Shown here one piece after another: positions 42,759 to 52,384 of a stretch of 64,000 nt of DNA. Source of the stretch: Clostridia bacterium (GTDB taxonomy: Bacteria > Bacillota > Clostridia > Christensenellales > CAG-138); assembly GCA_017407205.1 (NCBI GenBank), contig JAFQXA010000011.1:1-64000 (forward strand), written 5' to 3'. Both the position numbers and the translations under genes were made by a program. Position 1 is the first letter of the stretch; each line of letters opens with the position of its first letter. The notes under the pieces were generated by a model. That model was not told where the DNA came from and made no database searches. It saw only the letters and a list, made by a program, of their open reading frames with translations.

Positions 42759-43707
42759 ATACAGATTCGGGAACAAGCTCATGCACCGCTTCAAAGTCTT
42801 TTTCCATTATTGCTTCACGCACCCTGCTTGCACTTATTCCGTCTTTTCTTTCAAGCTCAACCACTTCGATGCCGTTTTCGGGAAGTATTGCTTTCATTCT
42901 TTCATTATAAAATCTTGTAACCTCACAAAATGGCTCGGTGCCGACAAAGCGGGTTGTTATATTGAGTGCAGGAGCTATACGGGTGGCAAAAAGCATAAGG
43001 TCGAGATCCGCCTGCACCTTATTTACACTCGCTTTTTCTTTTATAAAATATGTCGGGAAAGTAGCGTGCGAAACAAGATAATTTTCACTCCTGTGTACAT
43101 ATACATTGGGCAAATGCGAAACAGCTTCCTTTGCAAGATTATATCTTACCTCACTTTTAAAATAAGACCTGTCCTCGCTTACTATGAATAAATGCAATAT
43201 GTCACAGCGTGATGCCGCCTCCTCTATAAGGTAAAGGTGCCCCTTTGTGAACGGATTGCAGTTTGCAACCACGGCACCTGTCTTTCCCGATTTTGGTGCC
43301 ACTATGCTTTCCAAAAATTCATCAAGACCGTGTTTTTTGTTTTCCATCATAAGCACGCTTTCTGTGGAAACAACCTCATAAAAGCCAAGTGATGAAAACA
43401 TTTCGCGATTTTTCGGTTTAGTATACAGGAAAAGATGTTTTCTTCCCATATTGTAGGCTTTCGTTACAAGCTCACTTACCAGGCTTGCACAGGCACCGTC
43501 GCCCTTTATGCTATCGCTTACCGCAATATATTTTAAAACATTTGAAGAAAGCGAGCCCGTTGCAAGTATATTGCCTGCCTCGTCCTCAATGACTGCCGTA
43601 AACTCGGCATCCGTACCAAATTCAAGCCCCATGCTCTTTAAAAACGCCTTTACCTTTTCAAGACGTCTGCCCTCAATCGGAGCATATATCTCGACAAAAT
43701 TCTGCAT
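42730..43707 (-). CDS. citC: citrate lyase ligase
   Basis: 325 residues. It acetylates the citrate lyase prosthetic thiol to activate the enzyme. An N-terminal GNAT-like domain (KYIAVSDSIKGDGACASLVSEL) is followed by a nucleotidyltransferase domain with NPFTKGHLYLIEEAA (HxGH type) and a late DGISASRVREAI. Start ATG at 43707 follows AGGAG at 10 nt; a TTG two codons upstream is rejected. First gene of the citC-citXG pair. Confidence 0.92.
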   Translation of the reverse strand: MQNFVEIYAPIEGRRLEKVKAFLKSMGLEFGTDAEFTAVIEDEAGNILATGSLSSNVLKYIAVSDSIKGDGACASLVSELVTKAYNMGRKHLFLYTKPKNREMFSSLGFYEVVSTESVLMMENKKHGLDEFLESIVAPKSGKTGAVVANCNPFTKGHLYLIEEAASRCDILHLFIVSEDRSYFKSEVRYNLAKEAVSHLPNVYVHRSENYLVSHATFPTYFIKEKASVNKVQADLDLMLFATRIAPALNITTRFVGTEPFCEVTRFYNERMKAILPENGIEVVELERKDGISASRVREAIMEKDFEAVHELVPESVYEYIIKNNN

Positions 43708-43776
43708 AAACAAAAAACTCCTGTGTCTTTATCTTACTTTACTATTCTTTTGAGCGATTTGCAAGCACACGAATTA

Positions 43777-43805
43777 TTGACCGTGAAACATCTTGGGTAT
43801 ATAAT
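43777..43805 (+). promoter_or_regulatory. promoter of glnN
   Basis: TTGACC (43777-43782), 17-bp spacer, TATAAT (43800-43805), 32 bp before the ATG of glutamine synthetase. Confidence 0.75.
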
Positions 43806-43837
43806 TATCCTATTCTGCAAAAAACGGAGAATTTTAG

Positions 43838-45922
43838 ATGAACATCAGCGAAATATTCGGAGAAATGGTTTTCAACGAAACGGTAATGAAGGAAAGATTA
43901 CCGGAGGAAACTTATAAAGCACTTAAGGACACAATCCGTGTAGGCAGCGCACTTGATGAAGACGTTGCAGGCATTGTTGCCACAGCAATGAAGGACTGGG
44001 CAATAGAAAAAGGCGCAACACATTATACACATTGGTTCCAGCCCCTTACAGGCATAACGGCAGAAAAGCACGACAGCTTTATCTCCCCCAAGACAAACGG
44101 CACAGCTATAATGGACTTTTCGGCAAAGGAGCTCATAAAGGGTGAGCCCGATGCTTCAAGCTTTCCCTCGGGCGGTTTGCGTGTAACCTTTGAAGCACGC
44201 GGATATACTGCATGGGACCCCACAAGCTATGCTTTTATTAAGGATGAAACACTTTGCATACCCACGGTTTTCTGCTCATACAGCGGTGAAGCGCTTGACA
44301 AAAAAACTCCGCTTCTTCGTTCAATGCAGCTTATCGACCGCGAGGCACTGCGCGTACTCAAGCTCTTTGGGCACAATGATGTCAAGCACATAAATGCAAA
44401 TGCAGGTGCCGAGCAGGAATATTTCCTTGTGGCGAAAGAGCTTTTTGATTTGCGAAAAGACCTTATATTCTGCTCACGCACACTCTTTGGTGCAAAGCCC
44501 CCCAAGGGGCAGGAGCTTGATGATCATTATTTTGGTGCATTACAGCCCGATGTCAAGCTGTTCATGCGTGACCTTGACAATGAGTTGTGGCGTTTGGGCG
44601 TATATGCCAAAACCGAGCATAAGGAAGCAGCACCCGGGCAGTACGAACTTGCACCCGTATACAGCGGTGTAAACACGGCGACCGACCACAACCAGCTCAC
44701 AATGGAGATAATGAAAAAGGTTGCTCTCCGCCACGGTTTTGTATGCCTCCTTCACGAAAAGCCTTTTGCAGGATTAAACGGAAGCGGCAAGCACAACAAC
44801 TGGTCACTTTCAACGGATACGGGCAAGAACCTTTTCAGCCCCGGCTCATCACCGCAGAGCAATACGCTTTTCCTGCTTTTCCTCTGTGCCGTGATCAAGG
44901 GTGTTGACGAGTATCAGGATTTGCTTCGTGCTTCAATCGCAAGTGCAGGCAACGACCTTCGTTTGGGTGCACAGGAAGCTCCGCCGTCCATCGTTTCAAT
45001 CTTCTTGGGCGATGACCTTGAAGGCGTCCTAACAAGCATTGAAGCAAAGGAAGACTACGAGGCAGGCACAATGCGTACGCTTGAAAGCGGTGTAAACGTA
45101 TTGCCCCATGTAAGGCTTGACAATACGGACAGGAACAGGACAAGTCCCTTTGCGTTCACGGGCAACAAGTTTGAATTCCGTATGCCCGGCTCAAGCCATT
45201 CGATAGCCGATGCAAATACCGTCATAAATACAATAGTTGCAGAATCATTGAGAATTTTTGCAGACGAGCTTGAAAACGCACAGGACATAAATTCTGCTGC
45301 ATACAGATTGATACGAAAGACCGTTCGCGAGCACAAGCGTATACTTTACAGCGGCAACAACTATTCCGAAGAATGGGTAAAGGAAGCTGAAAGACGCGGG
45401 CTTTCAAACCGCCCCACAACGGTGGATGCACTTGAAAGCCTTATCCTCGAAAAGAATGTAGAGCTTTTGACAAGACACGGGATTTATACACAGCGGGAAT
45501 TGCAGTCACGCTATGAGATATCGCTCGAAAGCTATTCAAAGCTCATTCGCATTGAAGCTAACACTATGCTTGAAATGACACGTAAGGAGATTTTCCCGGC
45601 AGTCCTCTCATATGAAAAGCTTTTGTCGGAGACGATAAACAGCAAAAAGCTTGCCTGTGCTGCTTCAACTGCTCCGGAGGAAGACCTCTTAAAGCGAATC
45701 GCGGAAAAAAACACAGAGCTTTACAGTGCCTGCATACGCTTGAAGGAAGCGATAACCGAAGCTTCCAAAATTAAGAACAATTTAAAGCTTGCACAGTTCT
45801 GCCGTGACAGCATAATCTTAATCATGAACGAAGTTCGCTCATCCGCCGATGCTCTTGAGGAATTGACGGCTAAGGACTTCTGGCCCTTCCCCACCTACGA
45901 GGATTTGCTCTTCAACTTTTAA
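43838..45922 (+). CDS. glnN: glutamine synthetase type III
   Basis: 694 residues, the expected size of GSIII (about 700). It makes glutamine from glutamate, ammonia and ATP. Signature segments: FxPxTG-type [18 protein letters not shown], the [19 protein letters not shown] start of the catalytic region, [49 protein letters not shown] and the late [21 protein letters not shown]. The extra C-terminal helical domain is present. It lies upstream of gdhA on the same strand, giving an ammonia assimilation pair with separate terminators. Confidence 0.96.
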   Translation: MNISEIFGEMVFNETVMKERLPEETYKALKDTIRVGSALDEDVAGIVATAMKDWAIEKGATHYTHWFQPLTGITAEKHDSFISPKTNGTAIMDFSAKELIKGEPDASSFPSGGLRVTFEARGYTAWDPTSYAFIKDETLCIPTVFCSYSGEALDKKTPLLRSMQLIDREALRVLKLFGHNDVKHINANAGAEQEYFLVAKELFDLRKDLIFCSRTLFGAKPPKGQELDDHYFGALQPDVKLFMRDLDNELWRLGVYAKTEHKEAAPGQYELAPVYSGVNTATDHNQLTMEIMKKVALRHGFVCLLHEKPFAGLNGSGKHNNWSLSTDTGKNLFSPGSSPQSNTLFLLFLCAVIKGVDEYQDLLRASIASAGNDLRLGAQEAPPSIVSIFLGDDLEGVLTSIEAKEDYEAGTMRTLESGVNVLPHVRLDNTDRNRTSPFAFTGNKFEFRMPGSSHSIADANTVINTIVAESLRIFADELENAQDINSAAYRLIRKTVREHKRILYSGNNYSEEWVKEAERRGLSNRPTTVDALESLILEKNVELLTRHGIYTQRELQSRYEISLESYSKLIRIEANTMLEMTRKEIFPAVLSYEKLLSETINSKKLACAASTAPEEDLLKRIAEKNTELYSACIRLKEAITEASKIKNNLKLAQFCRDSIILIMNEVRSSADALEELTAKDFWPFPTYEDLLFNF

Positions 45923-45940
45923 AGCATTTTATGCAATTTT

Positions 45941-45974
45941 GCCATGCTCGCCTTTCGCTTGCATGGCTTTTTTT
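45941..45974 (+). terminator. terminator after glnN
   Basis: Stem GCCATGC / GCATGGC followed by TTTTTTT. Confidence 0.85.
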
Positions 45975-46108
45975 ATGAAAAACATCATTTTTATGCAACT
46001 TTTACCCTCAAAACTTGCATTTTTTGTTTATTTACACTTGATTTTATAATGCGAATATAATAATATTATTGCGATGTGTATTTTTTATTAAATTTATAGG
46101 AGTTTAAC

Positions 46109-47455
46109 ATGAACAGCTACATTCAATCAGTAATCGAAAAAGTTGCAAAGCGTGACCCTGATCAGCGCGAATTTTTGCAGACAGTGGAAGAAGTTTTCAC
46201 TTCTTTGGAACCCGTTATCGAACAGCACCCCGAATATCAGAACATGGCTCTGCTCGAGCGTATGGTTGAGCCTGAGCGCGTTATCTCTTTCCGCGTTGTA
46301 TGGACTGACGATAACAATGTTCCCCATGTAAACCGTGGCTATCGCGTACAGTTCAACAGTGCAATAGGACCTTTCAAGGGCGGTTTGCGTTTTGCTTCAA
46401 ATGTTAACCTTTCAATCATAAAGTTCTTAGGCTTTGAGCAGACATTCAAAAACTCTCTTACTTCACTCCCCATGGGCGGCGGTAAGGGCGGTTCAGACTT
46501 TGATCCCACAGGCAAGAGCGATGCTGAGATCATGCGTTTCTGCCAGGCTTTCATGACAGAGCTTTACAGACACATCGGTCCCGATACAGACGTTCCCGCA
46601 GGTGATATCGGCGTAGGTGCACGCGAGATAGGCTACATCTTCGGCCAGTATAAGCGTATCACGGGTCAGTTCAAGAACGGCACACTCACAGGCAAGGGTC
46701 TTTCATACGGCGGAAGCCTTATCCGTCCCGAAGCTACGGGCTACGGTGCTGTATATTACCTCCAGGAAGTTTTGAAGCACAACAACGATTCACTTGAAGG
46801 CAAGGTTGTCGGTATCTCCGGCTTCGGTAATGTTTCATGGGGCGTTGCATCAAAGATTGCAGAGCTTGGTGCAAAGGTTGTTACACTCGCAGGTCCTGAC
46901 GGTTACATTTATGATCCTGACGGCGTAACCACACCCGAAAAGATTGCTTACATGCTTGAAATGCGTGCTTCAAACAGAAACCGTGTTCAGGATTATGCTG
47001 ACAAGTTCGGCGTTGAGTTCTTCCCCGGTCAGAAGCCCTGGGGCAGAAAGTTCGATATCTGTATGCCCTGTGCTTACCAGAACGAAATCGGCATGGAAGA
47101 AGCAAAGCAGATACTCGCAAACGGTACAAAGTACTATATCGAAGTTGCAAATATGCCCACAACAAACGAAGCACTTGCTTACTTGCGTGAGAACAACGTC
47201 ATCGTTGCTCCGAGTAAGGCGGTTAACGCAGGTGGTGTTGCAGTATCAGGTCTTGAAATGAGCCAGAACAGCGAACGCCTCTCATGGTCAAAGGAAGAAG
47301 TTGACGAAAAGCTCAAGACAATCATGAAGAATATCCATGACGCATCAGTAGAAGCTGCTGAAGAATACGGCCTTGGTTATGACCTCGTTGCAGGCGCAAA
47401 CATTGCAGGCTTCAAGAAGGTAGCAGACGCTATGATAGCACAGGGTCTTGTATAA
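46109..47455 (+). CDS. gdhA: NADP-type glutamate dehydrogenase
   Basis: 448 residues of the hexameric NADP-specific class. Catalytic region: GGLRFASNVNLS, KNSLTSLPMGGGKGGSDFDPTGKS with the catalytic Lys, and DTDVPAGDIGVGAREIGYIFG. Dinucleotide-binding VVGISGFGNVSWG and late APSKAVNAGGVAVSGLEMSQN. RBS TAGGAG. The upstream 186 bp (45923-46108) holds the glnN terminator and AT-rich promoter-like sequence without a clear pair of hexamers. Confidence 0.97.
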   Translation: MNSYIQSVIEKVAKRDPDQREFLQTVEEVFTSLEPVIEQHPEYQNMALLERMVEPERVISFRVVWTDDNNVPHVNRGYRVQFNSAIGPFKGGLRFASNVNLSIIKFLGFEQTFKNSLTSLPMGGGKGGSDFDPTGKSDAEIMRFCQAFMTELYRHIGPDTDVPAGDIGVGAREIGYIFGQYKRITGQFKNGTLTGKGLSYGGSLIRPEATGYGAVYYLQEVLKHNNDSLEGKVVGISGFGNVSWGVASKIAELGAKVVTLAGPDGYIYDPDGVTTPEKIAYMLEMRASNRNRVQDYADKFGVEFFPGQKPWGRKFDICMPCAYQNEIGMEEAKQILANGTKYYIEVANMPTTNEALAYLRENNVIVAPSKAVNAGGVAVSGLEMSQNSERLSWSKEEVDEKLKTIMKNIHDASVEAAEEYGLGYDLVAGANIAGFKKVADAMIAQGLV

Positions 47456-47472
47456 AATATAAATGCCAAACC

Positions 47473-47504
47473 AAAAGCGGAAGAGAAAATCTCTTCCGCT
47501 TTTT
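47473..47504. terminator. bidirectional terminator between gdhA and the MBL-dockerin gene
   Basis: Stem AAAGCGGAAGAG / CTCTTCCGCTTT with T-tracts on both strands, between converging genes. Confidence 0.9.
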
Positions 47505-47510
47505 GCTTGT

Positions 47511-50500
47511 TTATCTGAGTAACATGAACTGCAGCATGGCAATATCTCTTGAATTTATTTTCTTGTCACCGTTGCAGTCAGCATAAATTTGCTGTTCCTC
47601 GCTTAAAAGTGTGATTTGGAGCAAATGCTTTTGTACAAGTGCAATATCCCTTGAGTTTACCTCGCCGTCATTGTTTACGTCACCGCTGTCATAAGGTGCT
47701 TCCGTCGGCTCCAATGTCAGAACAGGAGTAGGCTCAAGCGTCGGCTCGAGCGTCGGCTCAAGTGTAGGCTCGAGTGTAGGCTCGAGTGTGGGAACGGGAG
47801 TGGGAGTTGGCTTTACCGTTTGAATGGGCGTGGGCTCAAGTGTCGGCTCAATTGTCGGCTCAAGTGTCGGCTCAATTGTCGGCTCTAATGTCGGCTCTAA
47901 TGTCGGCTCAACAGTCGGCTCTGCCGTTTGAACGGGAGTAGGTTCAACCGTAGCAACGGGCAGGGGCGTGGGCGTGGGCTCGTTACCTGTTGGATATGGT
48001 ACTTTTTCCATCAGTACACTTGCAGGCAAAATGCCGTTTTCTGCATAATAGGCAAGTATTCTTGTAAAGCACAAAAGCTCCGAGGGATAGTTGACCTGAC
48101 CGTTGAAATTCTTTACAGGGAAGCCGTTTGCATTGCCTGTATTGGTGGGATAGCTTGCAGAAGCACCTATGCGCTTGTTTTTAACTGCATAAACGGTTTG
48201 CCTTATGGCAAGATTCATATAGAAATTCTGGTCAACGGTTTTTGTGCCGAAAGAATAAGCCGCTTCCAGATCGGGTGGGTCAAATCTCAAAGATGATACG
48301 GTGAATACAGTATCTTTGTTATTGTAAATATCCTGGATTGCCTGTGCCGTCATATAGAAATATATGGGCAATGAAACCCACTTGCCTTTAACGGGCACGC
48401 CGTAGGGATAAAACGCACTGCCCGAGGTGTAATGTGTGAGCGCATCCCTTGCCGCAAGTGCAAGCTCCATGATTGTAACGGTGTCACTTTGTGGTGGCTG
48501 CGTTACAACGGGCTTGGGTGTGGGCGTTGCGGACGGGCCTTTTGTTACCGTTGTTGCCGTGATTGACGCATCTATAATTTCGGGCAGAACATTGTATTTT
48601 TTGTATGAGTTAAGAACTCTTGCAAGCACGATTGTTGCTCTTGCATTTCCGAAATTACCGCTGTAAGATGAATCCGTTTCACCGGGTAATGTTACAAACG
48701 CAGGCAAACAGCCTGTTTTGCCGTAGCTGTCACCACCGCCGAAATAGTTTATAAATTCTCTTGCAACAAGAAGATATCCTGCTTTGTCAACCACTGCAGC
48801 ACTGAAAGTATCGGCCGATGTTTCATAATTTGCAGTAGATGTTATCCAAGCTGAGCAGCGTGTTGCAGGCGATTTTGAAGAGATATAATCAAGTGCCTGT
48901 GCCGCCATCAATGTGTATGAGGGCTTGTCGAGAGTGATGCCGTTTACGGTTATCATTTCGGGCATATTGCCTGTTGAAAGCATTACTTCATAAGCATCGG
49001 AGATTGCATTTACAGCCTCTGCAATGGTAACTGTGGCATTTTGCTTTGAAGAGCGTGTTAAGCTTGAGTTTACAAAATGCTCAAGCAATGCAAATTCCGT
49101 TGTGAGTGTGCTTGCTCCGCTAACGCTGTTACGGTAGTATTCTGCATCAAAATCTACTGAAAATTCTTTTGCTTTTCCCGTGAATTCTTTCTTTGCGTTT
49201 TCAAGGAAATATGAAAAACCGCTTTCGTAATCGCCCTTGAATGTATCAACCAAAGCCTGACCGTTTTGGTTGATATAATGTTTGATATCAAATGCCAGAG
49301 AAGCACGTCTGCCTTCTCTTATGCCGTAAGTGACAAAATGCTCGTAGAGTGCATTTTCGTCAGCACAATAAGCGGCAAGAGAGGGATATGCATTAAGATA
49401 GAATTCCGCATCAAAAACCAAGGGCTTTATATCGTCTGGAATTGCTATTTGGTTTGTGCTTGTGATTGTTCCGTAATCAAAGTTTTGAGGGCCGTCCTTT
49501 GATGCATAGCTTGTTGTGCCGCCAATTTCGTTAAGCCACATTTTTGTGTATGCCGTTGTAAGCTGGCTGTTTGCCACGGCATCATATATCCATTCGGATG
49601 CAGGGAACAAGCAAATATCGGGATCTATAAGTTTGTAAACTTCTTTTTCCGCACCGTTCTGACCGTGGTGAGCCATTTGAACTATATCGCTCTTTAAGCT
49701 GAAAAATTTTGAAGAATCCTTCTTGTTTTCATTGTGCAAATACAGTAACGCCTTGCTTTGAGCATCGGAAGTATCACCCAAAAACAGAATACTCTTGCCG
49801 CCAACCGTAGCACGGAATACAGAGCAGGTGTTGTTCAGGAAGTTCATTGCCAAAAGCTCTTTTACCGTTTTACTCGTGTAAATGCTGCCGCAGGTGTTAA
49901 GATTTCCGCTGTAGCGTGTTGTAATATTGTCTGCCGCCCATATGACATCTTCATAAGTTGAAAGAATGTCTATATGCACAGTATCAATGTCGAACGAGCC
50001 AAGACTCTCATTCATGTGCTTGGGCTTCACCTCAACAACATTGATGGGTGTTGAGGATTTAGCCTGCAGCTTGCTTATGCAGGTGTCAATTGCCTTGTTT
50101 GATTTGATTGCCGTGTCCTGCTCGCTGTATGAACAGTATTCATAAATTTGCGCATCCTTAACAAGAGCATAGTAAAACGTGTCAACGGTGATTTCGGTTG
50201 GATAGCTTGCCGCAATCGTTGCAAGTGCACCGTAGTGGTCACTGTGAGCATGAGTGATAAACCATGCAGTAACATGGGGCACGCTCTTTCCCGTAATATC
50301 CTTTAAAAACTGAAGCAAATATTTGCCGTCATAACCATCGTCTTTTCTGCCGCCGTCAATAACGATAATACTGCCGTCACGGGTTTTCATGACATATGAC
50401 ATTGCACCTTCATAACCGCCGCTTGCACGGGGTTGCTTTGGCGGAAGCTGATAAAGCGTTGCCGCAGGAAGCGTGGATGTGTAAACCTCAGTTTCTGCCT

Positions 50501-50591
50501 TTGCTTGCGGTGCAACGGCAAATATAATTGCAGTTAAAATAAAAGCAATTATACAAATAAGGCTGATGTTTTTAAGCGATGTTTTAACCAT
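47511..50591 (-). CDS. secreted metallo-beta-lactamase-fold protein with C-terminal dockerin
   Basis: 1026 residues. Signal peptide 1-32. MBL-fold hydrolase (about 40-390) with T-H-A-H-S-D-H (H114, H116, D118, H119), FLGDTSD and AHHGQNG, similar to ComEC-type and other MBL proteins. Then three short repeats of the FDAEFYLNAYPSL kind (392-510). Two repeats of about 170 residues (about 520-690 and 715-885) contain helices like VARVLNSYKKYNVLP, resembling pseudomurein-binding repeats. A long Pro/Thr/Glu linker (about 885-965), and a type I dockerin (970-1026: GDVNNDGEVNSRDIALVQ, DCNGDKKINSRDIAMLQ). Substrate unknown; nucleotides or phosphodiesters are possible. RBS AAAGGAG. Confidence 0.88.
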   Translation of the reverse strand: MVKTSLKNISLICIIAFILTAIIFAVAPQAKAETEVYTSTLPAATLYQLPPKQPRASGGYEGAMSYVMKTRDGSIIVIDGGRKDDGYDGKYLLQFLKDITGKSVPHVTAWFITHAHSDHYGALATIAASYPTEITVDTFYYALVKDAQIYEYCSYSEQDTAIKSNKAIDTCISKLQAKSSTPINVVEVKPKHMNESLGSFDIDTVHIDILSTYEDVIWAADNITTRYSGNLNTCGSIYTSKTVKELLAMNFLNNTCSVFRATVGGKSILFLGDTSDAQSKALLYLHNENKKDSSKFFSLKSDIVQMAHHGQNGAEKEVYKLIDPDICLFPASEWIYDAVANSQLTTAYTKMWLNEIGGTTSYASKDGPQNFDYGTITSTNQIAIPDDIKPLVFDAEFYLNAYPSLAAYCADENALYEHFVTYGIREGRRASLAFDIKHYINQNGQALVDTFKGDYESGFSYFLENAKKEFTGKAKEFSVDFDAEYYRNSVSGASTLTTEFALLEHFVNSSLTRSSKQNATVTIAEAVNAISDAYEVMLSTGNMPEMITVNGITLDKPSYTLMAAQALDYISSKSPATRCSAWITSTANYETSADTFSAAVVDKAGYLLVAREFINYFGGGDSYGKTGCLPAFVTLPGETDSSYSGNFGNARATIVLARVLNSYKKYNVLPEIIDASITATTVTKGPSATPTPKPVVTQPPQSDTVTIMELALAARDALTHYTSGSAFYPYGVPVKGKWVSLPIYFYMTAQAIQDIYNNKDTVFTVSSLRFDPPDLEAAYSFGTKTVDQNFYMNLAIRQTVYAVKNKRIGASASYPTNTGNANGFPVKNFNGQVNYPSELLCFTRILAYYAENGILPASVLMEKVPYPTGNEPTPTPLPVATVEPTPVQTAEPTVEPTLEPTLEPTIEPTLEPTIEPTLEPTPIQTVKPTPTPVPTLEPTLEPTLEPTLEPTLEPTPVLTLEPTEAPYDSGDVNNDGEVNSRDIALVQKHLLQITLLSEEQQIYADCNGDKKINSRDIAMLQFMLLR

Positions 50592-50683
50592 AACTTGCTC
50601 CTTTATAAACTTATTAAGATTAGTATATAAGAAAAAGTTAATAATGGCAATACACGACGCCTTGAAGGCACCAAGACAAGAAA

Positions 50684-50744
50684 AAACTCTGCCCGACAGC
50701 AGAGTTTTCTCCGTACTTATTCACTATTCACTATAAGTTATAAC
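50684..50744 (+). repeat. hairpin plus 29-bp repeat, copy 2
   Basis: Hairpin AAAACTCTGC / GCAGAGTTTT, a short spacer, then the 29-bp segment 50716-50744 that matches 6816-6844 with two differences. The hairpin stem sequences differ between copies but keep shape, which argues for a structured repeat family. Confidence 0.65.
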
Positions 50745-50757
50745 CTAAAAAAGGGGT

Positions 50758-50789
50758 GATGCCGACTCAAAGGGGATAGAGTCGGCATC
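50758..50789 (-). terminator. hairpin, likely terminator of tadA
   Basis: Perfect 11-bp stem GATGCCGACTC / GAGTCGGCATC. On the minus strand it is followed after a few bases by TTTTTT. It lies 140 bp after the tadA stop. Confidence 0.5.
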
Positions 50790-50928
50790 GTTTGTTGTTT
50801 TTTGGGGGGAGGGAAATCAACTTTGGAACCAAAAAGAAGTGTTGCTCTCCTTTTCACAAGCTTATTCTAAAACATAATTGTGTCCTCAGTTAGACAAACA
50901 AGTGTAAAATGTGGTCTTTTTTTGTGAA

Positions 50929-51411
50929 CTAATTAAGCTTATTCTCCCTCTTTGCTTTAAAGTAATCAGTCAGAACACGGGAACACTCTTTTTCCAAAAC
51001 TCCGCCGATCACTTCAACTTTGCTTGTCATAAAGCCGTCCGTCAAATCAAAGCTGCTGCCGCAGGCACCGAAATTCTTATCGTATGCACCAAATACAATC
51101 GACTTTAATCTGAAATTCACGGCGGCACCTGCACACATTGCACACGGCTCAAGCGTTACATACAAGGTGCACTCTGACAATCTCCATGTGCCAAGCTTTT
51201 GAGCCGCCTCTTTCATTGCAAGCAATTCCGCGTGTGCCGATGCGTCATTATTTTTTTCGACCAGATTATGAGCCTCTGCAATAATCTGCCCTTCATGCTC
51301 TATAACAGCACCAACGGGGACTTCGTCCATATCAAAAGCAAGCTGCGCCATTTTAAGTGCAGCTTGCATATAGTGATTTAAATTATGCTTTGAAAAAGCG
51401 CCGTCTTTCAT
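50929..51411 (-). CDS. tadA: tRNA-specific adenosine deaminase
   Basis: 160 residues. It converts A34 to inosine in the tRNA-Arg anticodon. Zinc deaminase motifs HAE (ASAHAELLAMKEA) and PCAMC (LEPCAMCAGAAV) are intact. The catalytic Glu is in HAE. First gene upstream on this strand is the GT2 gene at 51430, 18 bp away, so the pair may be co-transcribed. Confidence 0.95.
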   Translation of the reverse strand: MKDGAFSKHNLNHYMQAALKMAQLAFDMDEVPVGAVIEHEGQIIAEAHNLVEKNNDASAHAELLAMKEAAQKLGTWRLSECTLYVTLEPCAMCAGAAVNFRLKSIVFGAYDKNFGACGSSFDLTDGFMTSKVEVIGGVLEKECSRVLTDYFKAKRENKLN

Positions 51412-51429
51412 TCCTGTTATTCCTCGGAC

Positions 51430-52362
51430 TTACATATGATAATGTTTAAGCATCATTTTTATAATGTTGAGCTGTATTTCAAACTGTTCTCTCTGCTTCT
51501 TTGCAACAGTATCAAGCACGAGTCCGCAAACGAGTGAAAGCATTGCAATTATGAGCAAAACGCCTGCACCCAAAAGAGTCGGCATTTTGGGAACGAGCCC
51601 CGTATTAAAGAACTCAATGAGTATCGGTATAAAAAGTGCTATGCCCACAAGTGCAAACACCAAAGAGGCAATGCCGAAGAACATAAGCGGTTTATAATCC
51701 TTAAAAAGCCTTACTATCTTTTTGAGCACCTTTATGCCGTCTGATACGGTATTAAGCTTTGAAACGCTTCCATCGGGTCTGTCCCTGTAATCAACAGGCA
51801 ATGACACTATGTGGAAATTCTTGTCAAGTGCGTGTATAGTCATTTCGGTCTCTATTTCAAAACCCTTTGACTGTATCGGGAACGATTTTACGAACAAGGG
51901 TGAGAACGCACGGTAGCCCGTCATTATATCCGTTACATTACCCTTGAATATCATGTTTACAAGCTTACGCACGAGCTTATTACCCGTGTTATGGAAGGCA
52001 CGCTTGTTTTCGGTAAAGTATGTGGCTGTCAATCGGTCACCCACTACCATGTCTGCATTCTTTTTAAGGACAAGCTCTTCCATTTCCTTTGCGTATTCCG
52101 CAGGATATGTATCATCACCGTCCGTCATTATATAGCAGTCCGCCTCTATATCCCTGAACATGGAGCGTATAACATTGCCCTTGCCCTGTCTGTACTCGTG
52201 GCAAACTATAGCTCCTGCTTTTTGAGCTATCTCCGCCGTGCCGTCCGTCGAGTTATTGTCAAAAACATAAACTTGGGCATCCGGAAGCACTTTTTTAAAA
52301 TCGGTAACTACTTTTTCTATGGTCTTCGCTTCGTTGTAGCACGGTATCAATACTGCTGTCAT
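51430..52362 (-). CDS. GT2 glycosyltransferase with two C-terminal membrane helices
   Basis: 310 residues from ATG at 52362, preceded by GGGGGAG at 6 nt; the open frame extends 18 codons upstream without support. The N-terminal GT-A domain has LIPCYNEAKTIEKVV, VFDNNSTDGTAEIA and the metal-binding MTDGDDTYPA. Two or three C-terminal helices (about 220-280) give the layout of DPM1/GtrB-like polyprenyl-phosphate sugar transferases. It lies next to a polytopic membrane protein that may be its partner or acceptor transferase. Confidence 0.88.
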   Translation of the reverse strand: MTAVLIPCYNEAKTIEKVVTDFKKVLPDAQVYVFDNNSTDGTAEIAQKAGAIVCHEYRQGKGNVIRSMFRDIEADCYIMTDGDDTYPAEYAKEMEELVLKKNADMVVGDRLTATYFTENKRAFHNTGNKLVRKLVNMIFKGNVTDIMTGYRAFSPLFVKSFPIQSKGFEIETEMTIHALDKNFHIVSLPVDYRDRPDGSVSKLNTVSDGIKVLKKIVRLFKDYKPLMFFGIASLVFALVGIALFIPILIEFFNTGLVPKMPTLLGAGVLLIIAMLSLVCGLVLDTVAKKQREQFEIQLNIIKMMLKHYHM

Positions 52363-52384
52363 TTGTATCTCCCCCATTTTCTGT

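Larger units (their letters stand above)
50592..50928. other. 337-bp intergenic region with two hairpins and repeat copy 2
   Basis: It holds the hairpin-plus-repeat unit at 50684-50744 and a second perfect stem at 50758-50789. The latter (GATGCCGACTC / GAGTCGGCATC) is followed by T-rich sequence on both strands and can terminate tadA on the minus strand. The rest shows no ORF. Confidence 0.6.

Noticed and set aside
43023..43191. Frameshift or broken gene in the citC/citXG overlap region
   Set aside because: Both frames are intact and overlap by only 29 bp, which is common in translationally coupled genes.
47690..47960. Tandem repeats in the MBL-dockerin gene
   Set aside because: They encode a Pro/Thr/Glu linker and are not an independent repeat element.
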